This document shows positions 1 to 6,146 of a stretch of DNA of 6,146 nt, piece by piece. Position 1 is the first letter of the stretch; every line of letters begins with the position of its first letter. Below the pieces are notes generated by a model. The model ran no database searches. It had not been told where the DNA came from and worked only from the letters and a program-made list of their open reading frames with translations. A program made the translations under genes and the position numbers. The stretch is taken from contig JAEWDP010000139.1 of assembly GCA_023390055.1 (NCBI GenBank), positions 1-6,146 on the forward strand, read 5' to 3'. The stretch comes from Pseudomonadota bacterium (lineage in GTDB: Bacteria > Pseudomonadota > Alphaproteobacteria > Rhizobiales > Rhizobiaceae).

Positions 1-2036
1 ATTTCACATTGCTGCAGGCTTGTGAGGAAGCCGGGGTCGAGGTTCCGCGTTTTTGTTTTCATGAACGTCTGTCGATTGCCGGCAACTGCCGCATGTGTCT
101 TGTCGAAGTAAAGGGAGGGCCGCCTAAGCCGACCGCGTCCTGCGCCATGGGTGTCCGCGACATTCGTGGCGGCCCGAATGGTGAACTTCCCGAGGTCTTT
201 ACCAATACACCGATGGTAAAGAAGGCTCGCGAAGGGGTCATGGAGTTCCTGCTGATCAACCATCCGCTCGATTGCCCGATCTGCGATCAGGGCGGTGAAT
301 GCGACCTGCAGGACCAGGCGATGGCGTTTGGTATGGATTCCTCCCGTTTCACCGAAAACAAGCGTGCCGTAGAAGACAAATATATAGGCCCGCTTGTGAA
401 GACGGTGATGACCCGTTGCATTCACTGCACACGCTGTGTGCGCTTCACGACGGAAGTTGGCGGCATTTCGGAGCTGGGCCTGATCGGTCGCGGTGAAGAC
501 GCCGAGATCACCACCTATCTCGAGCAGGCGATGACGTCCGAACTGCAGGGTAATGTTATTGATCTTTGCCCGGTTGGCGCGCTGACGTCGCGTCCATTTG
601 CATTTACCGCGCGCCCCTGGGAACTTGACAAGACTGAATCGATCGACGTCATGGATGCTGTTGGCTCCGCCATTCGCGTTGATACGCGTGGCCGGGAAGT
701 CATGCGCGTGATGCCACGCGTCAATGAACTGGTGAACGAGGAGTGGATTTCTGACAAGACCCGGTTCATCTGGGATGGCTTGAAGACCCAGCGTCTTGAT
801 CGGCCGTTCGTCCGACGCGACGGCCGTCTCCAGCCCGCAAGCTGGGGGGATGCGTTTGCCGCGATCAGTACTGCTGTTTCAGCCACGTCTCCGGACAAGA
901 TCGGAGCAATAGCCGGCGATCTCGCCTCCGTCGAAGAAATGTATGCATTGCGCGAGTTGATCCGCTCTCTTGGTTCTGAAAACCTCGATTGTCGCCAGGA
1001 CGGAGCTACACTTGATCCATCTCTCGGACGGGCAAGCTATATATTCAATCCGACGATCGAAGGCATCGAACATGCCGGTGCTCTGCTTTTGATCGGCGCC
1101 AATCCGCGCTTTGAGGCAGCCGTGCTGAACGCGCGTATTCGCAAGCGCTGGAGACGGGGTGACTTTCCGATCGGTGTGATCGGTGAAGGGGGTGACCTGC
1201 GCTATGACTACGCATATCTGGGCGCTGGACCGGAAACACTGAGCGAGCTTGTCAGTGGCGCGAACGGGTTCATCGATACGTTGCGCAATGCCAAGAACCC
1301 GATGGTCATAGTCGGGCAGGGGGCCTTGATGCGTGCCGACGGAGCAGCCATCCTGTCTGCTGCTGCAAAGATCGCAGGACTGGTTGGAGCGGTAACCGAG
1401 GACTGGAACGGTTTCGGTGTGCTTCATACGGCTGCCGCCCGTGTGGGTGGCCTTGATCTCGGCTTTGTGCCGGGCGAGAAGGGCGCCGCAACCGCCGAGA
1501 TGCTGTCCTCAATGGACGTGCTTTTCCTGCTTGGTGCCGATGAACTGGACTTTTCGCAAAAATCCGCAGGTTTCACGGTCTATATCGGCAGCCACGGTGA
1601 TGCGGGTGCTCACCATGCAGACGTCATCTTGCCGGCTGCAACATACACGGAAAAATCCGGAACCTGGGTCAATACCGAAGGCCGGGTACAGATGGGCAAC
1701 CGTGCCGGATTTGCACCTGGTGATGCACGTGAGGATTGGGCAATCATCCGCGCGCTCTCTGACGTCTTGGGCAAGAAACTGCCATTTGATTCGCTGTCTG
1801 CCTTGCGCGCCAGGCTCTATGATGCGTATCCGCACTTCGCGGACCTTGACGAGATTTTACCGGGTAACGCCGACGAAATCGCAATCCTGGGTGAAAAAGC
1901 CGGTGACATGATCAAGTCTGGATTTGCGTCGCCGATCAAAGACTTCTATTTGACGAACCCGATCGCGCGGGCGTCGGCTGTGATGGCCGAATGCTCGGCA
2001 CTGGCCCGCAATAATATTCAGGCTGCGGCGGAGTAA
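1..2036 (+). CDS. nuoG: NADH-quinone oxidoreductase subunit G, 5'-truncated by window edge
   Basis: This is the large iron-sulfur subunit of the complex I peripheral arm, which passes electrons from the NADH/FMN module (NuoE/NuoF) towards NuoI. The reading frame is open from the left edge (first complete codon at 3, reading FTLLQACEE) to TAA at 2034-2036. By recalled homologues about 16-17 N-terminal residues lie upstream, giving roughly 690-695 aa, the usual alphaproteobacterial length. Counting from the Leu codon at 9, the 2Fe-2S N1b ligands are C16, C27, C30 and C45. The His-ligated N5 site is H85, C89, C92 and C98 (HPLDCPICDQGGEC). N4 is C137, C140, C143 and C187. From about residue 245 (ISDKTRFIWDG) the protein has the molybdopterin-oxidoreductase-like fold, with the typical ADVILPAATYTEKSGTW and NTEGRVQ blocks near residues 535-560. 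In complex I this domain holds no molybdenum cofactor. There is no second Cys quartet for the N7 cluster of E. coli and Thermus. The TTG at 9 is an internal Leu codon, not the true start. Confidence 0.97.
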   Translation, partial: FTLLQACEEAGVEVPRFCFHERLSIAGNCRMCLVEVKGGPPKPTASCAMGVRDIRGGPNGELPEVFTNTPMVKKAREGVMEFLLINHPLDCPICDQGGECDLQDQAMAFGMDSSRFTENKRAVEDKYIGPLVKTVMTRCIHCTRCVRFTTEVGGISELGLIGRGEDAEITTYLEQAMTSELQGNVIDLCPVGALTSRPFAFTARPWELDKTESIDVMDAVGSAIRVDTRGREVMRVMPRVNELVNEEWISDKTRFIWDGLKTQRLDRPFVRRDGRLQPASWGDAFAAISTAVSATSPDKIGAIAGDLASVEEMYALRELIRSLGSENLDCRQDGATLDPSLGRASYIFNPTIEGIEHAGALLLIGANPRFEAAVLNARIRKRWRRGDFPIGVIGEGGDLRYDYAYLGAGPETLSELVSGANGFIDTLRNAKNPMVIVGQGALMRADGAAILSAAAKIAGLVGAVTEDWNGFGVLHTAAARVGGLDLGFVPGEKGAATAEMLSSMDVLFLLGADELDFSQKSAGFTVYIGSHGDAGAHHADVILPAATYTEKSGTWVNTEGRVQMGNRAGFAPGDAREDWAIIRALSDVLGKKLPFDSLSALRARLYDAYPHFADLDEILPGNADEIAILGEKAGDMIKSGFASPIKDFYLTNPIARASAVMAECSALARNNIQAAAE
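2030..2033 (+). promoter_or_regulatory. nuoH ribosome binding site overlapping the nuoG end
   Basis: GGAG lies 8 nt before the nuoH ATG at 2042 and covers the last sense bases of nuoG, directly before its TAA. The AGGA that touches the ATG is too close to serve. The layout suggests that ribosomes finishing nuoG help open or feed nuoH initiation; this coupling is inferred. Confidence 0.65.
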
Positions 2037-2041
2037 CAGGA

Positions 2042-3088
2042 ATGGACGGTATATTTTTCTCGACCTACGTATGGCCGGCGCTTGTAATGATTGGACAATC
2101 ATTGCTGCTGCTCGTCTGCCTTTTGGTCTTCATTGCCTTCATCCTGCTCGCTGATCGCAAGATCTGGGCTGCCGTCCAGTTGCGACGGGGCCCCAACGTT
2201 GTCGGCCCGTTCGGCCTGTTCCAGTCTTTTGCCGATCTGTTGAAGTTCGTCTTCAAGGAGCCGATCATTCCCTCGGGTGCAAACAAGGGTGTCTTCCTGC
2301 TTGCACCTCTCGTCTCGGTGACATTGGCGCTCGCCACCTGGGCGGTTATTCCGCTCAATGAAAATTGGGTCATTGCCAATATCAATGTCGGCATACTGTA
2401 TGTCTTCGCCATTTCCTCTCTCGAGGTTTACGGGGTGATCATGTCGGGTTGGGCTTCCAACTCGAAATATCCCTTTCTTGGTGCCCTGCGCTCGGCAGCG
2501 CAGATGGTTTCCTATGAAGTCTCGATGGGTTTCGTGATTGTGACGGTGCTCTTGTGCGTCGGCTCACTGAACCTGACGGATATTGTCCTTGCGCAACGGG
2601 ACGGGCTCGGCACGATGATCGGATTGCCGAATTCGTTCCTGGACTGGCATTGGTTGGCGCTGTTCCCGATGTTTATAATCTTCTTCATCTCGGGTCTGGC
2701 TGAAACGAACCGTCCGCCATTCGACCTTCCCGAAGCAGAATCGGAACTCGTCGCCGGCTACATGGTCGAATATTCGTCTTCGATGTACATGATGCTGATG
2801 CTCGGAGAATACGCAGCGATCCTCCTGATCTGCTCGTTGACGACGATCCTCTTCCTTGGTGGCTGGTTGCCGCCGGTCGATGTCTGGTTCCTGAACTGGG
2901 TTCCGGGGATCATCTGGTTCCTGCTGAAGGCCGTGGCAATCTTCTTCTGCTTCGCGATGGCCAAGGCTATCGTGCCGCGCTACCGCTACGATCAGTTGAT
3001 GCGGCTGGGCTGGAAGGTTTTCCTTCCGATCTCGCTTGCGATGGTTGTCATTACGGCATTCGTGCTCAAGCTGATGGGATGGGCCTGA
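2042..3088 (+). CDS. nuoH: NADH-quinone oxidoreductase subunit H
   Basis: NuoH (ND1 homologue, 348 aa) is the membrane subunit at the join of the peripheral and membrane arms. It forms most of the quinone-access chamber and the start of the proton-coupling path. Its length and the family's eight-helix pattern fit: TM1 is about residues 12-36 and TM2 about 84-105. Family signatures are visible: ADRKIWAAVQLRRGPNVVG (37-55) followed by SFADLLKFVFKEP (62-74), the loop EVYGVIMSGWASNSKYPF (128-145) running to SYE159, and LAETNRPPFDLPEAESEL (219-236). The loop glutamates E221, E231, E233 and E235 are intact, as expected for quinone/proton coupling. The C-terminal block RYRYDQLMRLGWKVFLP is also standard. 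ATG at 2042 is chosen because the MDGIFFSTYVWPAL start matches recalled rhizobial homologues and GGAG sits 8 nt upstream. It starts 5 nt after nuoG. Met248 stands in a segment where I recall Pro in close relatives. Confidence 0.97.
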   Translation: MDGIFFSTYVWPALVMIGQSLLLLVCLLVFIAFILLADRKIWAAVQLRRGPNVVGPFGLFQSFADLLKFVFKEPIIPSGANKGVFLLAPLVSVTLALATWAVIPLNENWVIANINVGILYVFAISSLEVYGVIMSGWASNSKYPFLGALRSAAQMVSYEVSMGFVIVTVLLCVGSLNLTDIVLAQRDGLGTMIGLPNSFLDWHWLALFPMFIIFFISGLAETNRPPFDLPEAESELVAGYMVEYSSSMYMMLMLGEYAAILLICSLTTILFLGGWLPPVDVWFLNWVPGIIWFLLKAVAIFFCFAMAKAIVPRYRYDQLMRLGWKVFLPISLAMVVITAFVLKLMGWA

Positions 3089-3116
3089 CATGATCCATTC
3101 CACGCTGGGTTTTAAT

Positions 3117-3120
3117 GGAG
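3117..3120 (+). promoter_or_regulatory. nuoI ribosome binding site
   Basis: GGAG lies 7 nt before the ATG at 3128 in the 39-nt nuoH-nuoI gap. Spacing and sequence are near ideal and support the MASLANAV start. The rest of the gap shows no stem-loop or promoter that I can support. Confidence 0.7.
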
Positions 3121-3127
3121 AATAACG

Positions 3128-3619
3128 ATGGCAAGTCTTGCTAACGCCGTCAGTTCGCTGTTCCTGAAGGAATTCGTCACGGCTTTCTTCCTGTCGATGC
3201 GCTATTTCTTCAAACAGAAGGCAACGGTCAATTATCCCTTCGAGAAGGGTCCTGTCTCTCCACGCTTTCGCGGTGAGCATGCGTTGCGCCGTTATCCCAA
3301 TGGCGAAGAACGCTGCATTGCGTGCAAGCTGTGCGAGGCAATCTGTCCCGCTCAGGCGATTACCATCGAGGCCGGGCCACGGCGCAATGATGGTACACGC
3401 CGCACCGTTCGCTACGACATCGATATGGTGAAATGCATTTATTGCGGTTTCTGTCAGGAAGCCTGCCCCGTCGACGCGATCGTCGAGGGTCCAAATTTCG
3501 AGTTTTCGACGGAAAGCCGCGAGGAACTCTATTACGACAAGGCGCGGTTGCTTGCGAATGGCGACCGCTGGGAGCGCGAGATTGCGCGTAACATGGCAGA
3601 AGACGCGCCGTATCGGTGA
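3128..3619 (+). CDS. nuoI: NADH-quinone oxidoreductase subunit I (2 x [4Fe-4S] ferredoxin-like)
   Basis: NuoI (TYKY/NDUFS8 homologue, 163 aa, full family length) carries clusters N6a and N6b. These relay electrons from NuoG to cluster N2 in NuoB near the quinone site. The N-terminal amphipathic/hydrophobic stretch (about residues 8-28, SSLFLKEFVTAFFLSMRYFF) anchors it along the membrane surface against NuoH. Two bacterial ferredoxin motifs follow: C63, C66, C69, C73-P (CIACKLCEAICP) and C103, C106, C109, C113-P (CIYCGFCQEACP). As in the family, the fourth Cys of each motif ligates the other cluster. The linker RRNDGTRRTVRYDIDMVK and the C-terminal tail ELYYDKARLLANGDRWE are typical of alphaproteobacteria and mitochondria. 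The start is fixed by GGAG 7 nt upstream and by agreement with homologues. It sits 39 nt after nuoH and is followed by the only long spacer in the window. Confidence 0.97.
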   Translation: MASLANAVSSLFLKEFVTAFFLSMRYFFKQKATVNYPFEKGPVSPRFRGEHALRRYPNGEERCIACKLCEAICPAQAITIEAGPRRNDGTRRTVRYDIDMVKCIYCGFCQEACPVDAIVEGPNFEFSTESREELYYDKARLLANGDRWEREIARNMAEDAPYR

Positions 3620-3749
3620 TCGGGCGCGACTACCCGCTTTGACGGGTGCGTGAAAATATGTTGGCAGTATTTTTCGGCGGGCCGTGTGCTGCCGGAGCAA
3701 GCGGGGAGGCGTCACATTGGCTCCCCGACGAGGATGAAAAGGCACCACT
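3620..3749 (+). other. nuoI-nuoJ intergenic spacer with tandem predicted stem-loops
   Basis: This 130-nt gap has no believable gene. By eye it can form a row of short hairpins. Stem A pairs 3604-3609 with 3623-3628 (CGCGCC/GGCGCG) across the nuoI stop codon. Stem B pairs 3632-3636 with 3643-3647 (ACCCG/CGGGT). Stem C pairs 3672-3680 with 3689-3697, a GC core with three G-U pairs. Stem D pairs 3702-3708 with 3721-3727 (CGGGGAG/CTCCCCG). No U-tract follows B, C or D at terminator distance: the run TTTTT at 3670-3674 is more than 20 nt past stem B and falls within or next to the 5' arm of stem C. An intrinsic terminator is therefore unlikely. A role in mRNA processing, stability or nuoJ translation is possible but only inferred. 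Folding energies were not computed. Confidence 0.5.
3737..3742 (+). promoter_or_regulatory. nuoJ ribosome binding site
   Basis: AAAAGG lies 7 nt before the ATG at 3750 and supports this start. It begins 9 nt after the GC-rich stem D (3702-3727), so that hairpin would sit just at the edge of an initiating ribosome. Confidence 0.6.
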
Positions 3750-4364
3750 ATGGGTCTGCAGGCTGTATTCTTCTATCTCTTCGCCTTCGTGGCGGTGGCA
3801 TCGGCCTTCATGGTCATCTCGGCACGGAATCCGGTTCACTCGGTTCTGTTTCTGATCCTGACCTTCTTTAATGCCGCCGGACTGTTCCTTTTAACGGGCG
3901 CAGAGTTCCTGGCGATGATCTTGCTCGTCGTCTATATCGGTGCGGTCGCAGTTCTCTTCCTCTTTGTCGTGATGATGCTGGATATCGATTTCACCGAGTT
4001 TCGCGCCGGGGTCCTGCAATACGCGCCTGTGGGCATGCTGATCGGCCTTATCGTTGCCGCTGAACTCGTCGTTGTGGTCGGCGGCAGCATCATCAGTCCG
4101 AAGGCGAGCCAGGCGATCACAATGCCTATACCGAACCCGGCCGAACGGACGAATACCGCGGCACTCGGGGACGTGCTCTACACAAACTATGTCTATTTCT
4201 TCCAGATCGCCGGATTGGTGCTTTTGGTTGCGATGATCGGCGCCATTGTGCTGACCCTTCGTCACCGCCAGCACATCAAGCGCCAAAACATCCCTTCACA
4301 GGTGGCCCGCACGCCCAAGACTGCTGTTGAAGTGGTCAAGGTCAAGCCTGGCCAGGGCATCTGA
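3750..4364 (+). CDS. nuoJ: NADH-quinone oxidoreductase subunit J
   Basis: NuoJ (ND6 homologue, 204 aa) is an integral membrane subunit between NuoH/NuoA and NuoK. Its third helix undergoes the pi-bulge change that links quinone chemistry to the proton channels. Five membrane segments can be seen, at about residues 4-24, 29-49, 53-77, 88-111 and 147-169. The conserved third helix reads EFLAMILLVVYIGAVAVLFL and continues into FVVMMLD, with the key Tyr at residue 62 and the flexible Gly at 64. The N-terminus MGLQAVFFYLFAFVAVASAF followed by RNPVHSVLFLI is the standard alphaproteobacterial form, which fixes the start at 3750. The last 35 or so residues are a hydrophilic, basic tail, as expected. 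It follows the 130-nt structured spacer and precedes nuoK by 23 nt, ending in TGA at 4362-4364. Nothing is broken or missing. Confidence 0.96.
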   Translation: MGLQAVFFYLFAFVAVASAFMVISARNPVHSVLFLILTFFNAAGLFLLTGAEFLAMILLVVYIGAVAVLFLFVVMMLDIDFTEFRAGVLQYAPVGMLIGLIVAAELVVVVGGSIISPKASQAITMPIPNPAERTNTAALGDVLYTNYVYFFQIAGLVLLVAMIGAIVLTLRHRQHIKRQNIPSQVARTPKTAVEVVKVKPGQGI

Positions 4365-4373
4365 GGCAGGCGA

Positions 4374-4378
4374 AAGGA
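4374..4378 (+). promoter_or_regulatory. nuoK ribosome binding site
   Basis: AAGGA lies 9 nt before the ATG at 4388, inside the 23-nt nuoJ-nuoK gap. It supports the MEIGLSHYL start. Confidence 0.65.
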
Positions 4379-4387
4379 AATTCGAAT

Positions 4388-4696
4388 ATGGAAATCGGTC
4401 TCTCCCATTACCTGACGGTCAGCGCCATCCTCTTCATGCTCGGCGTCTTCGGTATTTTCCTGAACCGGAAGAACGTCATCATCATCTTGATGTCGATCGA
4501 ACTGATCCTTCTGTCGGCCAACATCAACATGGTGGCGTTTTCATCATTCCTGAACGACATCGTCGGCCAGGTATTCTCGCTGTTTATCCTGACCGTGGCT
4601 GCGGCTGAAGCCGCCATCGGTCTTGCAATTCTCGTCGTCTTCTATCGCAACCGCGGGTCGATTGCCGTTGAAGACGTCAACATGATGAAGGGCTGA
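4388..4696 (+). CDS. nuoK: NADH-quinone oxidoreductase subunit K
   Basis: NuoK (ND4L homologue, 102 aa, the normal length) is a small three-helix membrane subunit that, with NuoJ, forms the fourth proton-translocation path. Segments lie at about residues 6-24, 29-48 and 59-84. Both essential buried glutamates are present: E38 in the second helix (ILMSIELILLSANINMV) and E74 in the third (LFILTVAAAEAAIGLAILV). They correspond to E. coli Glu36 and Glu72. The conserved cytoplasmic Arg/Lys pair after helix 1 is R27 and K28 (LNRKN). The short C-terminal tail is hydrophilic (RNRGSIAVEDVNMMKG). ATG at 4388 has AAGGA 9 nt upstream and agrees with homologues. The TGA at 4694-4696 is only 7 nt before nuoL, and the nuoL ribosome binding site falls within the last nuoK codons. 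Confidence 0.97.
   Translation: MEIGLSHYLTVSAILFMLGVFGIFLNRKNVIIILMSIELILLSANINMVAFSSFLNDIVGQVFSLFILTVAAAEAAIGLAILVVFYRNRGSIAVEDVNMMKG
4688..4692 (+). promoter_or_regulatory. nuoL ribosome binding site inside the nuoK 3' end
   Basis: AAGGG lies 11 nt before the ATG at 4704, within the last nuoK codons (MMKG). The spacing is somewhat long. The GGG at 4699-4701 is too close to serve. Together with the 7-nt gap this suggests that nuoL depends partly on ribosomes ending nuoK, which is an inference. Confidence 0.5.
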
Positions 4697-4703
4697 TCGG
4701 GTC

Positions 4704-6146
4704 ATGATCTACAAGGCAATTGTCTTCCTTCCCCTGATCGGTTTCCTGATCGCCGGCCTGTTCGGTCGCTCGATCGGTGCCAAGGCATCCGAGTATGTGA
4801 CCAGCGGACTGATGGTCGTCGCGGCAGTCTTGTCGTGGATCGTCTTCTTCAACGTTGCCCTTGCCCATGGGGAAGGACACGAAGTCATCAAGATAGAGGT
4901 CCTGCGCTGGATACAGTCCGGCGGCATCGACATTGAATGGGCCTTCAGGATTGACACATTGACGGCGGTAATGTTCGTCGTCGTCAACACGGTCTCGTCG
5001 CTCGTGCATATCTACTCGATCGGCTATATGCACCATGATCCGCATCGACCGCGGTTCTTTGCCTACCTGTCCCTGTTTACCTTTGCCATGCTGATGCTGG
5101 TGACATCCGACAACCTGGCGCAGATGTTCTTCGGATGGGAAGGTGTCGGCCTGGCATCGTACCTTCTGATCGGCTTTTGGTACAAGAAACCGTCTGCGAG
5201 CGCCGCCGCCATGAAGGCGTTCATCGTCAACCGCGTCGGCGACTTTGGTTTCCTGCTCGGGATTGCCGGGATCTTCATGCTCTTCGGGTCTATCAATCTG
5301 GAGACGATCTTTGCCGCGGCCGCAAACTATCTGCCCGCAGAGGCTGCCGCCGATGGCAGCGAGGTTGTTGCCAACATATTCGCAATGGAACTGACACGCG
5401 GTGGTGCAATCACCGTAATCTGCCTGTTGCTGTTCATGGGTGCCATGGGCAAGTCCGCGCAATTCCTCTTACACACGTGGTTGCCGGATGCCATGGAAGG
5501 CCCAACCCCGGTTTCGGCGTTGATCCATGCCGCAACGATGGTTACTGCGGGCGTGTTCCTTGTGGCCCGGATGTCGCCATTGTTTGAGCTTTCCCCTGAC
5601 GCTCTTTTGTTCGTGACGCTCATCGGTGCAATCACTGCATTTTTCGCGGCGACTGTCGGACTTGTGCAAAACGACATCAAGCGGGTCATCGCCTATTCGA
5701 CCTGTTCGCAGCTCGGATACATGTTCGTGGCTCTTGGAGTGGGTGCCTATGGCGCGGCCATTTTCCACCTCTTCACGCATGCGTTCTTCAAGGCTTTGCT
5801 GTTCCTCGGTGCGGGATCCGTAATCCACGCGGTCGATGGCGAGCAGGACATGCGCTTCATGGGAGGCTTGCGCAAGCATATCCCGGTGACCTTCTGGATG
5901 ATGGTCATCGGTACGCTCGCACTGACGGGTGTCGGCATTCCTGGCACAATGATCGGATTTGCCGGCTTCTTCTCCAAGGACGTGATCATTGAGTCCGCGT
6001 TTGCCTCGCATTCAGCGGCAGCCGGATTTGCGTTCACGCTTCTGGTCATCGCGGCGCTCTTCACGAGTTTCTATTCGTGGCGACTGGCATTCATGACATT
6101 CTTCGGCAAGCCTCGGGCGTCCGCCGATGTCATGCATCATGTACAT
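4704..6146 (+). CDS. nuoL: NADH-quinone oxidoreductase subunit L, 3'-truncated by window edge
   Basis: NuoL (ND5 homologue) is the distal antiporter-like, proton-pumping subunit at the tip of the membrane arm. From ATG at 4704 (MIYKAIVFLPLIGF) the frame stays open for 481 codons to the last base. The family is about 650-670 aa, so roughly a quarter is outside: the last helices and the long lateral helix. The Proton_antipo_N-like part is about residues 65-115 (FRIDTLTAVMF, HIYSIGYM) and the main antiporter domain starts near 130. Key residues are all present: E146 in GWEGVGLASYLLIGFWY, R177 and D180 in NRVGDFGF, K250 in MGAMGKSAQF, H257 and H275 in HTWLPDAMEGPTPVSALIHA, H355, H359 and K363 in HLFTHAFFKALLF, and K425-D426 in GFFSKD. 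These match E. coli E144, K229, H254, H334, H338 and K399 with an offset of +2, rising to +21 and then +26, from loop insertions. The start is supported by homologues and an AAGGG 11 nt upstream. Confidence 0.96.
   Translation, partial: MIYKAIVFLPLIGFLIAGLFGRSIGAKASEYVTSGLMVVAAVLSWIVFFNVALAHGEGHEVIKIEVLRWIQSGGIDIEWAFRIDTLTAVMFVVVNTVSSLVHIYSIGYMHHDPHRPRFFAYLSLFTFAMLMLVTSDNLAQMFFGWEGVGLASYLLIGFWYKKPSASAAAMKAFIVNRVGDFGFLLGIAGIFMLFGSINLETIFAAAANYLPAEAAADGSEVVANIFAMELTRGGAITVICLLLFMGAMGKSAQFLLHTWLPDAMEGPTPVSALIHAATMVTAGVFLVARMSPLFELSPDALLFVTLIGAITAFFAATVGLVQNDIKRVIAYSTCSQLGYMFVALGVGAYGAAIFHLFTHAFFKALLFLGAGSVIHAVDGEQDMRFMGGLRKHIPVTFWMMVIGTLALTGVGIPGTMIGFAGFFSKDVIIESAFASHSAAAGFAFTLLVIAALFTSFYSWRLAFMTFFGKPRASADVMHHVH

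Noticed and set aside
9..11. TTG at 9 as the true start of nuoG
   Set aside because: The frame is open to the left edge and the codons before it (Phe-Thr) match the conserved N-terminal FTLLQACEE, so the real start lies outside the window.
879..1427. Minus-strand open frame of 182 codons opposite nuoG
   Set aside because: It lies inside the conserved nuoG frame, has no supporting ribosome binding site and no recognisable protein family.
1417..1911. Plus-strand open frame of 164 codons in another frame within nuoG
   Set aside because: The nuoG frame continues intact across it with family motifs (ADVILPAA, NTEGRVQ), so this is a shadow frame and there is no frameshift.
3631..3674. Intrinsic terminator from stem B plus the TTTTT run
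   Set aside because: The stem has only 5-6 pairs and the T-run begins 22 nt after it, too far for Rho-independent termination.
3661..3690. Promoter-like TTGGCA in the nuoI-nuoJ spacer as an internal start for nuoJ-N
   Set aside because: No -10-like sequence lies 16-18 nt downstream; that region is GC-rich (around GGGCCGTG).
2564..3748. Long minus-strand open frame of 394 codons opposite nuoH and nuoI
   Set aside because: It is the mirror of two well-conserved genes. Its translation is rich in Arg, His, Gln and Glu with no recognisable domain, as expected from the antisense of hydrophobic and codon-biased genes.
3646..3855. Possible small gene in the nuoI-nuoJ spacer running into nuoJ
   Set aside because: It starts with GTG without a good Shine-Dalgarno, more than half of it overlaps nuoJ out of frame, and the peptide resembles no family I know.
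4677..5462. Minus-strand open frame of 261 codons opposite nuoL
   Set aside because: It is antisense to the conserved NuoL membrane core, has a charged low-complexity translation (many Asp, Gln and His) and no family motif.

Overview
The window is a continuous piece of a respiratory complex I (NADH:quinone oxidoreductase, type I NADH dehydrogenase) operon. Six genes lie head to tail on the + strand in the canonical bacterial order: nuoG (5' end cut off), nuoH, nuoI, nuoJ, nuoK and nuoL (3' end cut off). The protein sequences look alphaproteobacterial, most like Rhizobiales/Hyphomicrobiales. Signs of this are the NuoG N-terminal half, the ADRKIWAAVQLRRGPNVVG stretch of NuoH, the NuoI sequence around its eight cluster cysteines, and the short mitochondrial-type NuoG without a fourth [4Fe-4S] site. 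I infer the order from recalled family sequences and cannot fix the genus.

Layout: nuoG fills positions 1-2036. nuoH (2042-3088) follows after 5 nt, with its Shine-Dalgarno overlapping the end of nuoG. nuoI (3128-3619) follows after 39 nt. A 130-nt non-coding spacer (3620-3749), the only sizeable gap, separates nuoI from nuoJ (3750-4364). nuoK (4388-4696) follows after 23 nt, and nuoL (from 4704) after 7 nt, running off the right edge without a stop. nuoL is open for 481 codons to the last base.

Together the genes span both arms of the enzyme. NuoG and NuoI carry iron-sulfur clusters of the peripheral arm: N1b, N4 and N5 in NuoG, N6a and N6b in NuoI. NuoH forms the membrane part of the quinone site where the arms meet. 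NuoJ and NuoK carry the central charged relay of the membrane arm, and NuoL is the distal antiporter-like proton-pumping subunit. All cluster ligands and all key membrane glutamate, lysine and histidine residues that I could check are present, so the visible genes look functional. The missing partners (nuoA-F upstream, the rest of nuoL plus nuoM and nuoN downstream) are expected outside the window.

I see no mobile element, tRNA, rRNA, CRISPR array, convincing promoter or intrinsic terminator, and no sign of an undescribed system. The one stretch not explained by coding is the nuoI-nuoJ spacer, which can fold into a run of short GC-rich stem-loops just before the nuoJ ribosome binding site.
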